Assembly (NCBI RefSeq): GCF_002140915.1
Contig: NZ_NGKU01000001.1
Span: 301,425-365,424, forward strand
Direction: 5' to 3'
DNA: 64,000 nt
From: Candidatus Enterococcus testudinis
GTDB lineage: Bacteria; Bacillota; Bacilli; Lactobacillales; Enterococcaceae
In this document: one piece after another, positions 9,554-18,861 of the stretch
Layout: each line of letters opens with the position of its first letter
How positions within the stretch are numbered: the stretch's first letter is position 1
The notes under the pieces: generated by a model
What the model was told of the DNA's origin: nothing
What the model saw: only the letters and a program-made list of their open reading frames with translations
The model's database searches: none
Program-made: the position numbers and the translations under genes

Positions 9554-11338
9554 ATGAAGAAAAATATTTTTGGTATGGTCACGCTTTTGTCAGTGTTAGC
9601 ATTGGCAGCTTGTGGCAGTAATGGTGGTGGAACTGATTCATCTGACGGTAGCAATTCAGCTACTGAAACAGAAGATGTAAGCAGCTTCCCGACTTCAGTG
9701 ACAAACGACGCAGACGCAGTGGACGGCGGTACATTGGACGTAGCAGTCGTAATGGATACACAGTTCCAAGGATTGTTCCAAACAGAATTCTATCAAGATG
9801 CGTATGATGCACAATTCATGTCACCAAGTAACGAAAGTCTATTCTTAACAGATGCAGATTTCAAAATCGTGGATGGCGGGGCAGCAAACTTAGAAATCGA
9901 TCAAGACAATAATACAGCAACAATCACATTGCGTGATAACTTAACATGGTCTGATGGAGAAGATGTGACTGCAGACGACGTGATTTTCTCATACGAAGTC
10001 ATCGGAAACAAAGACTACACAGGCGTACGTTATGACAGCAACTTTACCAATATCGTAGGAATGGAAGATTACCACGATGGCAAATCTGATACCATTTCAG
10101 GGATCACAAAAGAAAGCGACAAAGTCGTAACCATCGAATACAAACAAGTACACCCAGGTATGCTTCAAGCAGGTGGCGGTGTATGGGCTTCTGCATTACC
10201 GAAACATACCTTTGACGGCATTGCCATCAAAGATATGGAATCAAGTGATCCAGTACGTAAAACCCCAGTTGTATTTGGTCCATATGTGATGTCTAACATC
10301 GTTGCTGGTGAGTCAGTAGAGTATACACCAAATGAATACTACTACGGTGGCGCACCAAAACTAGATAAATTATCATTCAAAGCAGTACCATCTGCTTCAA
10401 TCGTAGAAGGTTTGAATGCGAAACAATATGACATCGCACTATCAATGCCTACGGATACTTATCCAACATATAAAGACACAGATGGCTACCAAATCTTAGG
10501 TCGTCCAGAACAAGCGTATACCTATATCGGTTTCAAATTAGGTACATGGGATTCAGAAGCAAATAAAGTTGTAACAAATCCAGATGCTAAAATGGCTGAC
10601 AAATCATTGCGTCAAGCAATGGGATATGCGTTAGACAACGACGCTGTCGGCAGCCGTTTCTACAATGGTTTGCGTACAAATGCAACAACATTGATCCCAC
10701 CAGTATTTGGTACATTGCATGACACTGAAGTTGAAGGTTATACTTACAACATCGACAAAGCAAATCAATTACTTGATGACGCTGGTTACGAAGATGTGGA
10801 TGGCGACGGCATGCGTGAAGACAAAGATGGCGAAAAATTAACCATCAACTTTGCTTCAATGTCAGGTGGCGAAACAGCTCAACCATTAGCTGATTATTAC
10901 ATCCAACAATGGAACGAAATCGGACTAGATGTACAATACACAACTGGCCGTTTGATCGACTTCCAAGCATTCTATGACAAATTAGAAAATGATGATCCTG
11001 AAATCGACGTTTACCAAGGCGCTTGGGGAACTGGTTCAGATCCATCACCTTCAGGTTTGTATGGTGCAACTGCAGCTTACAACTATACACGTTTCTCTTC
11101 AGATGAAAACACTAAATTGTTAGAAGCAATCGATTCAACAGATTCATTTGATGATACAAAACGTAAAGAAGCATTTGATGCATGGCAAGAATATGCATTT
11201 GACGAAGCATTCGTTATCCCAACACTTTACCGTAATGAAGTATTACCTATTTCTGACCGCGTGAAAGATTTTGACTGGGCATACGATGTTGACCATAACC
11301 CATGGGCAACTGTTTCTCTTACTGCAGAATCTCGTTAG
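9554..11338 (+). CDS. oppA: Oligopeptide-binding lipoprotein OppA
   Basis: Extracellular substrate-binding lipoprotein (SBP family 5) of the Opp importer, 594 aa. The signal peptide ends in the lipobox LALAAC with the lipid Cys near residue 20, followed by a Gly/Ser/Asp-rich tether. The body has the family-5 pattern, with LRDNLTWSDGEDVTADDV near residues 125-145. It lies last in the operon. Its codon use is smoother than that of the permeases, suggesting high expression. In enterococci OppA-type proteins also take up signalling peptides; that role here is inference. Confidence 0.94.
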   Translation: MKKNIFGMVTLLSVLALAACGSNGGGTDSSDGSNSATETEDVSSFPTSVTNDADAVDGGTLDVAVVMDTQFQGLFQTEFYQDAYDAQFMSPSNESLFLTDADFKIVDGGAANLEIDQDNNTATITLRDNLTWSDGEDVTADDVIFSYEVIGNKDYTGVRYDSNFTNIVGMEDYHDGKSDTISGITKESDKVVTIEYKQVHPGMLQAGGGVWASALPKHTFDGIAIKDMESSDPVRKTPVVFGPYVMSNIVAGESVEYTPNEYYYGGAPKLDKLSFKAVPSASIVEGLNAKQYDIALSMPTDTYPTYKDTDGYQILGRPEQAYTYIGFKLGTWDSEANKVVTNPDAKMADKSLRQAMGYALDNDAVGSRFYNGLRTNATTLIPPVFGTLHDTEVEGYTYNIDKANQLLDDAGYEDVDGDGMREDKDGEKLTINFASMSGGETAQPLADYYIQQWNEIGLDVQYTTGRLIDFQAFYDKLENDDPEIDVYQGAWGTGSDPSPSGLYGATAAYNYTRFSSDENTKLLEAIDSTDSFDDTKRKEAFDAWQEYAFDEAFVIPTLYRNEVLPISDRVKDFDWAYDVDHNPWATVSLTAESR

Positions 11339-11346
11339 TCATTGAT

Positions 11347-11377
11347 GAAAAGACGTTCCTTTGGGAACGTCTTTTTT
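11347..11377 (+). terminator. Intrinsic terminator of the opp operon
   Basis: AGACGTTCC / GGAACGTCT with a TTTG loop, extended by A-T pairs and a run of six T. Confidence 0.9.
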
Positions 11378-11481
11378 GCTATTTTTACTGGATTGATTGG
11401 TTATCCGTAGGGCTGCATAAATTTTTCTTACAACCAATACAAGATTTTAGACGAAACATTTCATAATTCAGCAAAAACCAG

Positions 11482-11487
11482 TATAAT
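11482..11487 (+). promoter_or_regulatory. -10 element of the rnc-smc promoter
   Basis: A perfect TATAAT 37 bp before the rnc start. The -35 region (TTTCAT) is poor. It follows directly on the opp terminator, so it probably opens the rnc-smc-HAD-ftsY unit. Confidence 0.5.
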
Positions 11488-11524
11488 AGGGAAGTGTCAA
11501 CTAAAGAATAAAGGAATGTGGCAG

Positions 11525-12217
11525 ATGAATACACAGCTAACGAAAGAACTGAAAGAAAAGTTTGGTATCGTGTTCCATGATGTTGATTTATTAGAACAGG
11601 CGTTTACCCATTCATCTTATGTGAATGAGCACCGCAACTTACACTTGTCAGACAATGAACGGTTGGAATTCCTTGGTGATGCAGTTTTAGAACTGCTCGT
11701 TTCTCGCTATTTATATCGAGAATTACCGGATCTGCCCGAAGGCAAGTTAACGAAGCTAAGAGCTGCGATCGTCAGAGAAGACAGTTTGTCGATGTTTGCC
11801 AAAGATTGCCGCTTTGATGAATCGATTCGTTTAGGCAAAGGGGAAGAAAATTCCGGCGGACGCAAACGTCCTTCTTTGTTATGCGATCTATTTGAGGCTT
11901 TCTTAGGGGCGTTGTACTTAGACCAAGGACTTGAAAGTGTCGATGGCTTCTTGAAACAAGTTGTCTTTCCGAAAGTCAAAGCAGGTGCTTTTTCCCATGA
12001 GATGGATCACAAAACACGGTTACAAGAAGTGCTGCAAAAAGGCGGCGATGTAGCGATCAACTATCGTTTGATCAAAGAAGCTGGTCCGGCGCACGAACGG
12101 ATTTTTTGGACAGAAGTCTATTGTGACGATGCTTTGATCGGAAAAGGACAAGGCAAATCAAAAAAATTATCAGAACAAGATGCAGCAGCAAATGCGCTCG
12201 CATCACTGGATCAATAA
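11525..12217 (+). CDS. rnc: Ribonuclease III
   Basis: Double-strand-specific endoribonuclease for rRNA processing and mRNA turnover. The catalytic domain (about residues 1-150) has [17 protein letters not shown] and the metal-binding [15 protein letters not shown]; a double-stranded RNA-binding domain follows (about residues 155-230). An ATG at 11516 lies inside the AAGGAA ribosome site, so ATG 11525, 8 nt beyond it, is the better start and gives 230 aa. smc follows 15 bp later, the usual Firmicutes order. Confidence 0.95.
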   Translation: MNTQLTKELKEKFGIVFHDVDLLEQAFTHSSYVNEHRNLHLSDNERLEFLGDAVLELLVSRYLYRELPDLPEGKLTKLRAAIVREDSLSMFAKDCRFDESIRLGKGEENSGGRKRPSLLCDLFEAFLGALYLDQGLESVDGFLKQVVFPKVKAGAFSHEMDHKTRLQEVLQKGGDVAINYRLIKEAGPAHERIFWTEVYCDDALIGKGQGKSKKLSEQDAAANALASLDQ

Positions 12218-12232
12218 GAGAGGAATGGCGGA

Positions 12233-15200
12233 GTGTATTTAAAACGAATAGAGATTGCCGGCTTTAAATCCTTTGCCGACCGCACAGTCATCGATTTTGA
12301 ACACCGAGTGACTGCTGTTGTCGGACCAAACGGCAGCGGCAAGAGCAACATTACCGAAGCAATTCGTTGGGTTTTAGGAGAACAATCTGCCAAAAATCTG
12401 CGGGGCGGGAAAATGCCAGATGTTATTTTCGCGGGTTCCGACTCCCGTAAGGCGCTAAATATAGCGGAAGTGACGATCGTATTAGACAATAGCGATCATT
12501 ACTTGCCTTTAGATTACAATGAAATCAGTGTATCCAGACGTTTAAGAAGAACGGGCGAAAGTGACTTCTTTTTGAACAAACAATCTTGTCGTTTGAAAGA
12601 TATTCAAGAATTGTTTATGGATTCTGGATTAGGAAAAGAATCATTTTCTATTATCTCTCAAGGAAAAGTAGAAGCGATATTCAGCAGCAAACCAGAAGAC
12701 CGCCGTGGGATTTTCGAGGAAGCGGCTGGTGTGTTGAAATACAAACAACGCAAGAAAAAGGCGGAACAGAAATTATTTGAAACAGAGGATAATCTGAGCC
12801 GTCTGCAAGATATCATTTATGAATTGGAAGATCAGCTGCTGCCGTTATCGGCGCAAAGTGAAGCGGCCAAAAAATTCTTGGCTTTAAAAGAACAATTGAC
12901 CACTATCGATGTGGCATATACGGCCATGGAGATTGCTGAGGCAAAAGCAACTTGGGAATTGGCCAAAACAGAGTTAGCAGCTTGTAATCAACGGCTTGAG
13001 CACATTGCCGCCCGCATCAATCAAGGGGAACTTTCATTACATGATCTGCGTCAACAGCGCAGCACCTTTGATGAGACCCTTGAGGAAATCAATCAAAAAC
13101 TCCTGGCTGCCACAGAAGGCTTAACACAAGCAGAAGGCCAAAAAGAACTGTTGAATGAGCGCTCAAAGCATACCCAAAAAAGTACAGAAGAATACCAAGA
13201 GAATTTAGAGGAAGTCATTGAAAGAGGCAATCTTTTAAATGAGGAAAAAAGCGACTTGATTGCTGCACTTTCACAAAAGAACCGCAGCATCCAAGAAGTG
13301 GAAGCCCAAATTACAGCAGCGCGTAAAGAACAAGAGAAGTACCAACGCTCTGCCAAAGAAATCATTGAAGAGTTGCGCAGTCAGTATGTAGAGACAATGC
13401 AAGAACAGGCTACAGTTGGCAATGAATTGAAATATCTGGAGCGTCAATACCAGCAAGAAACAGCCAAAAACCAATCCGCTCTGACAAGACAAACGCAAAT
13501 GAATACAACGCTGCAAGCGAAAGAAACAGAAGCCGCGCTAGTGACCGAACAGTTAACAACGGCCAAAACAACTTTAGAAGCGCAGCGCAATCAATATATT
13601 CAAGTACAAGAAAAGGCCCAACACAATCAAACACGTTTTGAAGAAGCGCAGAAAAAAATGTATGCGCTGATGAATCAAGTCCAGCAAGTCCGAGCGAAAC
13701 AGCGGAGTTTGCAAGATATCCAAGAGAATTACAGCGGCTTTTATCAAGGTGTCCGGCTGGTCCTAAAAAACAAACAGCACTTGCAAGGTATCGTAGGGGC
13801 TGTAGCAGAGTTGATCGAGGTCCCGCAAGCCTACACGGTTGCAATCGAAACAGCATTGGGTGCTTCAGCACAACATGTGATCGTGGAGAACGAACGAGAT
13901 GCCCGCAATGCAATTACCTATCTGAAGGACAATCGTGGCGGTCGTGCCACCTTTTTACCATTGACAACCATTAAAGCCCGTCATTTACCTGAATATGCCC
14001 GCCATCAAGCACAACAAGTCAATGGGTTTATCGGTGTTGCCAGTGAACTGGTGGATTCCCCTGAATCGATTCGGACGATCACTGACAATCTTTTAGGCAG
14101 TATCTTGATTGCTGAAGATCTGCAAAGCGCCAATGCGCTGGCTAGAGCCTTGAATTACAGTTATCGGGTCGTCTCTTTAGAAGGAGACGTCATGAATGCT
14201 GGGGGTTCCATGACAGGTGGAGCGACCAAAAAGAATGCGGGCAGCCTATTCACGCAAAGCAATGAATTACAACAGCTGACTGCACAAGCGACGCAATTAG
14301 ATGAGCGGCTGCAAACCACCGAAAAACAGGTGCAGCAGTTTGAAGCGGCTGCGAAAGAAGCCCGTGCTGCTTTAGATACGTTGCGCACGCAAGGTGAGCA
14401 AGATCGGATGACAGAACACGAATTACAAAATCGCTTGGATCATCTGCAGCAAGAACTTGACCGTCTGCGAAAAGAACAGCAAGTGTTTGCCTTCGAGCAT
14501 CGGGAAGTACAAGCCTTCTTTGAAGAATATGCCGAAAAGAAACAAGATTTAGAAGAACAACAGCAACGGATTGCTGCTCAATTAACCAAAATCGACCAAG
14601 ACATTCGTCAAATGAATGTCGAAGAAGATTTAATTGAAGAAAAACGACAGCAAGTGGCAGAATCACTGGCGCGATTGCAAGCAGATTTTGCTGTTCAAAA
14701 AGAACAAACAGCGCACTTGCAGCAAAAAATCGCTACCAACGCACAAGCTGTTGCAGAAAATGAAGAGCGTCAAGGCGTCTTGACCCGCCAGATACAAGCA
14801 CTTTCCAGCAATGTCAGTCACCATGAATTCTCCGAAGAAGCCCTTGTGCAACAAATCAAAGAATATGCAGCAGCAAAAGATTCTTTGACGGCAGAATTGA
14901 CGGATATCCGTACCAAACGGCAAGCGGTCCAATTGAAAATCGGATCGTTGGATGAAGCATTGAGCAGTGCCAATCTAGAACAAAAAGAGCAGTTGTCGCA
15001 AAAAACAGCAGTTGAAATCGAAAAAAATCGTAGTGAATTGGTCATGGACAATCGTCTGTTATATCTGCAAGAAGAATACAATATGACCTATGAAAAAGCT
15101 GCGCAAGATTTCAATGCGATCACAGATGCTGTGGCAGCAAAAGAAGAAATCCAGACATTAAAAACGGCCATCGATGAGATTGGACCGGTCAACTTGAATG

Positions 15201-15811
15201 CCATCGAGCAATTTGAACAAGTCAATCAACGGCACCTGTTCCTGACAGGACAGCGGGATGACTTATTGACGGCCAAGGCACAGCTTTTTGATACCATGTC
15301 CGAAATGGATGAGGAAGTCAAGACGCGATTCGGCGAAGTGTTTGATGCTATCCGTTTGCAATTCAAACAAGTCTTTCCGAACATGTTCGGAGGCGGTCAT
15401 GCAGAACTCGTGTTGACGGATCCAACTGATCTGTTGAATACCGGTATCGAGATCGAAGCACAACCGCCAGGCAAAAAATTGCAGAATTTAAGTCTGCTTT
15501 CTGGTGGAGAACGGGCGTTGACAGCCATTGCGCTATTGTTTTCGATTATTCAAGTACGCCCTGTGCCATTTTGTGTGCTGGATGAAGTAGAAGCAGCTTT
15601 GGATGAAGCCAATGTCTCTAGATTTGGCCATTACCTCAGCGCATTCCAAAACGATACCCAATTTATCGTTGTGACCCACCGTAAAGGCACCATGGAAGCA
15701 GCCGATGTTCTATATGGCGTGACCATGCAAGAATCCGGCGTGTCCAAAACCGTCTCAGTACGTTTAGAAGAGGTCCGAGAAGGCGGGAGTTTCGCAGCCG
15801 TGCAAGAGTAG
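12233..15811 (+). CDS. smc: Chromosome segregation protein SMC
   Basis: Condensin ATPase that organises and segregates the chromosome with ScpA and ScpB. The 1192-aa length is typical. Walker [10 protein letters not shown] lies at residues 32-40. Two long coiled coils (about 165-500 and 680-1010) flank the hinge (about 515-635, with the glycine-rich NAGGSMTGG after it). The C-terminal head has signature LSGGERAL and Walker [13 protein letters not shown]. The start is GTG 12233. ftsY lies two genes on, also conserved. Confidence 0.97.
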   Translation: MYLKRIEIAGFKSFADRTVIDFEHRVTAVVGPNGSGKSNITEAIRWVLGEQSAKNLRGGKMPDVIFAGSDSRKALNIAEVTIVLDNSDHYLPLDYNEISVSRRLRRTGESDFFLNKQSCRLKDIQELFMDSGLGKESFSIISQGKVEAIFSSKPEDRRGIFEEAAGVLKYKQRKKKAEQKLFETEDNLSRLQDIIYELEDQLLPLSAQSEAAKKFLALKEQLTTIDVAYTAMEIAEAKATWELAKTELAACNQRLEHIAARINQGELSLHDLRQQRSTFDETLEEINQKLLAATEGLTQAEGQKELLNERSKHTQKSTEEYQENLEEVIERGNLLNEEKSDLIAALSQKNRSIQEVEAQITAARKEQEKYQRSAKEIIEELRSQYVETMQEQATVGNELKYLERQYQQETAKNQSALTRQTQMNTTLQAKETEAALVTEQLTTAKTTLEAQRNQYIQVQEKAQHNQTRFEEAQKKMYALMNQVQQVRAKQRSLQDIQENYSGFYQGVRLVLKNKQHLQGIVGAVAELIEVPQAYTVAIETALGASAQHVIVENERDARNAITYLKDNRGGRATFLPLTTIKARHLPEYARHQAQQVNGFIGVASELVDSPESIRTITDNLLGSILIAEDLQSANALARALNYSYRVVSLEGDVMNAGGSMTGGATKKNAGSLFTQSNELQQLTAQATQLDERLQTTEKQVQQFEAAAKEARAALDTLRTQGEQDRMTEHELQNRLDHLQQELDRLRKEQQVFAFEHREVQAFFEEYAEKKQDLEEQQQRIAAQLTKIDQDIRQMNVEEDLIEEKRQQVAESLARLQADFAVQKEQTAHLQQKIATNAQAVAENEERQGVLTRQIQALSSNVSHHEFSEEALVQQIKEYAAAKDSLTAELTDIRTKRQAVQLKIGSLDEALSSANLEQKEQLSQKTAVEIEKNRSELVMDNRLLYLQEEYNMTYEKAAQDFNAITDAVAAKEEIQTLKTAIDEIGPVNLNAIEQFEQVNQRHLFLTGQRDDLLTAKAQLFDTMSEMDEEVKTRFGEVFDAIRLQFKQVFPNMFGGGHAELVLTDPTDLLNTGIEIEAQPPGKKLQNLSLLSGGERALTAIALLFSIIQVRPVPFCVLDEVEAALDEANVSRFGHYLSAFQNDTQFIVVTHRKGTMEAADVLYGVTMQESGVSKTVSVRLEEVREGGSFAAVQE

Positions 15812-15824
15812 AGGAGTAAAAACA

Positions 15825-16643
15825 ATGATTAAATTGATTGCCATTGATCTAGATGGAACATTATTGAATAGCAAAAAAGAAGTGACGAGCCGCAACAAAC
15901 AAGCATTGGCCCAAGCAAAAGCCCAAGGTGTTAAAGTCGTCATTTGTACCGGTCGTCCATTGCGGGCCATCAGACCTTATTTGGATGAACTGTCCCTTAA
16001 AGATGCAGGGGATTATAGTATCACCTTCAATGGCGGTTTAGTGCAAAAAAACGAAACTGGCGAAATCATCGAAAAAGCAGCGCTGCAGTTGGCTGATGTC
16101 CATGAATTGATTGCCGTGGCTGAAGGGTTGAACATGCCTTTAGACATCGTATCAGAAGAAATCGTCTTAACTTTGCCGACTTCGGCTGATCATTTGTCGA
16201 TCTATGGTTCATTGAATCCATTACTGGATTGCCGACCATTTGCCATTGATGCATTAGATGAGACGAAGTTATATAATAAAGCTGTGATTGCTTATCACCA
16301 AGAGGTTTTGGATCCCAAAATCCCAGAGATCCCAGCGGAAGTCAGTGAAAAGTTTGAGATCATCAAAAGCCGCAACAATTTGTTGGAATTTATGCCGAAA
16401 GGGATCACCAAAGCCTATGGCATCAGTTTATTGGCCCAAGACTTAGGAATTGACCAATCTGAAGTGATGGCGATCGGCGACGAAGAAAATGATTTGCCAA
16501 TGATTCGTTACGCAGGCATTGGTGTGGCGATGGAAAATGCAGTGCCAATGATCAAAGAAGCCGCCGATGTAGTCACTGATTCAAATGAAGCTGATGGCGT
16601 AGCCAAAGTGATTGAAAAATATGTCCTAACAGGAGGTGCTTGA
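15825..16643 (+). CDS. Cof-type HAD-IIB sugar-phosphate phosphatase
   Basis: A 272-aa hydrolase of the Cof/YidA subfamily. Motif I is DLDGTLLNS with the nucleophile Asp near residue 8, motif II CTGR, motif III Lys near the ITKAYGISLL segment, and motif IV GDEENDLPMI. The family dephosphorylates sugar phosphates and other small phosphates; the substrate here is unknown. The gene sits between smc and ftsY, and its stop ends 1 nt before the ftsY ATG, so the two are probably translationally coupled. Confidence 0.88.
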   Translation: MIKLIAIDLDGTLLNSKKEVTSRNKQALAQAKAQGVKVVICTGRPLRAIRPYLDELSLKDAGDYSITFNGGLVQKNETGEIIEKAALQLADVHELIAVAEGLNMPLDIVSEEIVLTLPTSADHLSIYGSLNPLLDCRPFAIDALDETKLYNKAVIAYHQEVLDPKIPEIPAEVSEKFEIIKSRNNLLEFMPKGITKAYGISLLAQDLGIDQSEVMAIGDEENDLPMIRYAGIGVAMENAVPMIKEAADVVTDSNEADGVAKVIEKYVLTGGA

Positions 16644-16644
16644 T

Positions 16645-17925
16645 ATGGGATTTTTTGACAAAATCAAAAAAGCGTTGATTGGAGAAACGACGGAAACAAC
16701 AGAAACAACAGAAACGTCAGAAACAGTAGATACCCCCGCAACGTCCGATAACGAAGGCTCTTCAACTGAACCTGTGCACAAAGCCAATGATGCCGCCGCA
16801 GATTTGTCCGATGTCGAGACTCATGCTACTGTTGTACCGACCCAAGAACCAATAGAGCCGCAAGAGCCCGCAGAGGATGGAACAACCAAACAAGCATCTA
16901 TGACGCCGACAGACACAGACAGCACTACATTCGTCAAGACCCAGCCGTCTGTGCCAAGTGCTGAAGCAACTGCAACGGACACAGCAAAAGAAACTGTGCA
17001 AGACAAATACACCAAAGGGTTGAGCAAATCTCGCAAAACCTTTGGACAACGAATGAATGAATTATTTGCGAATTTCCGAACAGTAGATGAAGATTTCTTT
17101 GAAGAAGTGGAAGAGACATTGATCGGCGCTGATGTTGGGTTTGATGCAGCGATGAAAATCGCTGATGCATTAAGACAAGAAGTGAAATTGCGCAATGTCA
17201 AAAAAACTGCAGATGTGCAAAATGTGATCATTGAAAAACTAGTGGATCTATATGGAGAAGCGGGTATCGATGAAGTCAATACATTGAATATGCAACCGAA
17301 TCTGACGGTGATCTTGTTTGTAGGTGTCAATGGTGTGGGTAAAACCACAAGCATCGGCAAATTGGCCCACCAATTCAAAGCAGAAGGCAAGAAAGTCTTA
17401 TTGGCTGCAGCCGATACATTTCGGGCCGGTGCCATTGATCAGTTGGTCGTCTGGGGCGAACGAGCTGGCGTGGAAGTGGTACGAGGCAATGCCGGCGGTG
17501 ATCCCGCTGCAGTTGTATTTGATGCGATGGAACGTGCCAAAGCCGAAGATGCAGATGTTTTGCTGGTAGATACAGCTGGCCGCTTGCAAAACAAAGTCAA
17601 TTTGATGAATGAATTGGAAAAAATCAAACGAATCATTCAACGGGTCGATCCAAGTGCACCCCACGAAGTCTTGTTGGTATTGGATGCAACAACAGGCCAA
17701 AATGCCATGAACCAAGCCAAACAATTCAAAGAAACAACCGATGTCTCCGGTCTTGTCTTAACGAAGCTAGATGGTACGGCTAAAGGTGGGATCGTGTTAG
17801 CGATCCGCAACGAGTTGCGTTTGCCAGTCAAATTGGTTGGACTAGGAGAAGGAATAGATGACCTAGAACCATTTGATCCGAATGAGTTTGTTGTTGGGCT
17901 GTTTAAAGGGTTGATCAAGGACTAA
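16645..17925 (+). CDS. ftsY: Signal recognition particle receptor FtsY
   Basis: GTPase that docks SRP-ribosome complexes at the membrane. ATG 16645 follows AGGAGG with an 8-nt gap; an in-frame GTG at 16636 lies inside that ribosome site. Length 426 aa. The acidic A-domain (about residues 8-125) begins with a Thr/Glu repeat (ETTETTETT). The NG domain follows: G1 [29 protein letters not shown] and [10 protein letters not shown]. The repeat at DNA level (about 16684-16725) is low complexity and may vary between strains. Confidence 0.96.
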   Translation: MGFFDKIKKALIGETTETTETTETSETVDTPATSDNEGSSTEPVHKANDAAADLSDVETHATVVPTQEPIEPQEPAEDGTTKQASMTPTDTDSTTFVKTQPSVPSAEATATDTAKETVQDKYTKGLSKSRKTFGQRMNELFANFRTVDEDFFEEVEETLIGADVGFDAAMKIADALRQEVKLRNVKKTADVQNVIIEKLVDLYGEAGIDEVNTLNMQPNLTVILFVGVNGVGKTTSIGKLAHQFKAEGKKVLLAAADTFRAGAIDQLVVWGERAGVEVVRGNAGGDPAAVVFDAMERAKAEDADVLLVDTAGRLQNKVNLMNELEKIKRIIQRVDPSAPHEVLLVLDATTGQNAMNQAKQFKETTDVSGLVLTKLDGTAKGGIVLAIRNELRLPVKLVGLGEGIDDLEPFDPNEFVVGLFKGLIKD

Positions 17926-17975
17926 AAAAGAGCCGTGTGTCGGGAAATTCCCAATACATGGCTCTCATTTGTTGC
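17926..17975 (+). terminator. Intrinsic terminator after ftsY
   Basis: GAGCCGTGTGT pairs with ATACATGGCTC (G-T pairs included) around a small CGGGAAATTCCC hairpin, followed by TCATTTGTT. The downstream T tract is short. Confidence 0.6.
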
Positions 17976-18144
17976 TTTAAACCAGTGACGGTTGATTGAA
18001 GAATAGCGCATCGCTACTGCAGACAACAAATTGTTTGGTGCAGCGAAGATAAAAGATGCCTTACAAGCAAGTGTATGCAGACCGAGTATTTCGGGAAGCG
18101 GTCTTTGATAGACGTGGATTGCAAGTGCGACAAGGGCCAGTCGA

Positions 18145-18513
18145 TTACTTTGTTAGTTCTCCTTGACGGTCTTTGATCAATTTTTCTAATTCGTTCAATG
18201 TATCGATCTCTTTATTGGTCTCGATAAAGTTGGTGATCAAGTTCAGTAACGACTGTTCAGATAATTCAGCAGCAAGAAAATCTTCTTGCGTCACGTTTGG
18301 CGCATACAGGCGCGTCAAGACGGTACCGCTGTATCCGATATCGGCTACTTTCAATAAATCATGGTTTTTTAATTTGCGTACCACAGCTTGAATCGTATTC
18401 TTGCTTAGATCTTGCTGTTGGACAGCAATGTCATTTGCAGACAAAGGTTTATCTGCATTCCAGAAAATATTCATGATTTGGCGTTCGCGTTTGGTAAGGT
18501 TAAGTGGTTTCAT
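18145..18513 (-). CDS. BlaI/MecI/CopY-family transcriptional repressor
   Basis: A 122-aa winged-helix regulator. Residues 1-75 match the Penicillinase_R family: LTKRERQIMNIFWNADKPLSANDI, then the recognition-helix region SKNTIQAVVRKLKNHDLL and the wing. The short C-terminal part should form the dimer. A ribosome site AAGGAAG precedes the ATG. No BlaR-type sensor protease, beta-lactamase or copper ATPase lies next to it, and it has no CopY C-terminal CxC cluster, so target and signal are unknown. A dyad over its own promoter suggests autoregulation. Confidence 0.85.
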   Translation of the reverse strand: MKPLNLTKRERQIMNIFWNADKPLSANDIAVQQQDLSKNTIQAVVRKLKNHDLLKVADIGYSGTVLTRLYAPNVTQEDFLAAELSEQSLLNLITNFIETNKEIDTLNELEKLIKDRQGELTK

Positions 18514-18557
18514 TCACTATTCTTCCTTTCAAAAAGAGTAATATAGACATAATAATT

Positions 18558-18602
18558 TACTGTTATATAATCAGTATACTTTATTTTGTAGGTAAATATC
18601 AA
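18558..18602 (-). promoter_or_regulatory. Promoter and candidate auto-operator of the BlaI-type gene
   Basis: On the minus strand TTGATA (18602-18597) and TATACT (18578-18573) are 18 bp apart. A dyad TACTG-N9-CAGTA at 18558-18576 overlaps the -10. BlaI/MecI operators are TACA/TGTA-type dyads, so this is a related but not identical candidate. Confidence 0.45.
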
Positions 18603-18643
18603 ATTTATTCAAGTATTTTATGAAATCTTGGTAATTTTGTTAA

Positions 18644-18710
18644 CACTTAATGTAAAAAAAGAGCCGATTTTGTTCACTTCTCGCATTTTTTGTCTATAAT
18701 GAAAAAGAGA
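18644..18710. repeat. 67-bp direct repeat, copy 1 (gshF promoter region)
   Basis: The 67 bases at 18644-18710 recur without a mismatch at 18748-18814. The unit contains a TATAAT (18695-18700). The two copies are separated only by the mosaic-end junction at 18712-18747, so the repeat looks artefactual. Confidence 0.9.
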
Positions 18711-18711
18711 A

Positions 18712-18747
18712 GTCTCTTATACACATCTAGATGTGTATAAGAGACAG
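18712..18747. other. Head-to-head Tn5 mosaic ends (library adapter junction)
   Basis: Bases 18729-18747 are the complete 19-bp hyperactive Tn5 mosaic end AGATGTGTATAAGAGACAG. Bases 18712-18728 are 17 bp of its reverse complement. Together they form an inverted junction. These are the ends used in transposase-based sequencing libraries. On the minus strand the junction encodes SYTHLDVYKR, a peptide often met as contamination in protein databases. It is very unlikely to be part of the genome. Confidence 0.93.
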
Positions 18748-18814
18748 CACTTAATGTAAAAAAAGAGCCGATTTTGTTCACTTCTCGCATTTTTTGTCTA
18801 TAATGAAAAAGAGA
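18748..18814. repeat. 67-bp direct repeat, copy 2 (carries the -10 next to gshF)
   Basis: Identical to 18644-18710. Collapsing 18711-18814 restores a continuous sequence in which GAAAAAGAGA runs straight into ATATGAAAAAAATAAA. This copy holds the TATAAT at 18799-18804 that probably serves gshF. Confidence 0.9.
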
Positions 18815-18861
18815 ATATGAAAAAAATAAAAAACAAGTCAGAGAATTTAGAGGGTAACCAA

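Noticed and set aside
13410..13913. 167-aa minus-strand ORF inside smc
   Set aside because: Antisense shadow in coiled-coil coding sequence; no start signal.
16684..16725. Tandem repeat in the ftsY start (Thr/Glu codons)
   Set aside because: Low-complexity acidic A-domain is normal for FtsY; not a regulatory repeat.
18056..18166. 36-codon ORF (starts MPYKQVYADRVFREAVF) between ftsY and the BlaI-type gene
   Set aside because: No ribosome site and no family recognised. It overlaps the end of the opposite gene. It could be a decayed gene fragment but cannot be supported.
18712..18747. Possible transposon insertion site
   Set aside because: No transposase or cargo and a 67-bp rather than 9-bp duplication; adapter chimera is the simpler reading.
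18817..18861. Upstream ATG that would extend GshF by 15 residues
   Set aside because: It lies about 13 bp after the -10 and has no ribosome site; the Lys/Asn-rich extension is unlike the family start, and ATG 18862 gives the known 756 aa.
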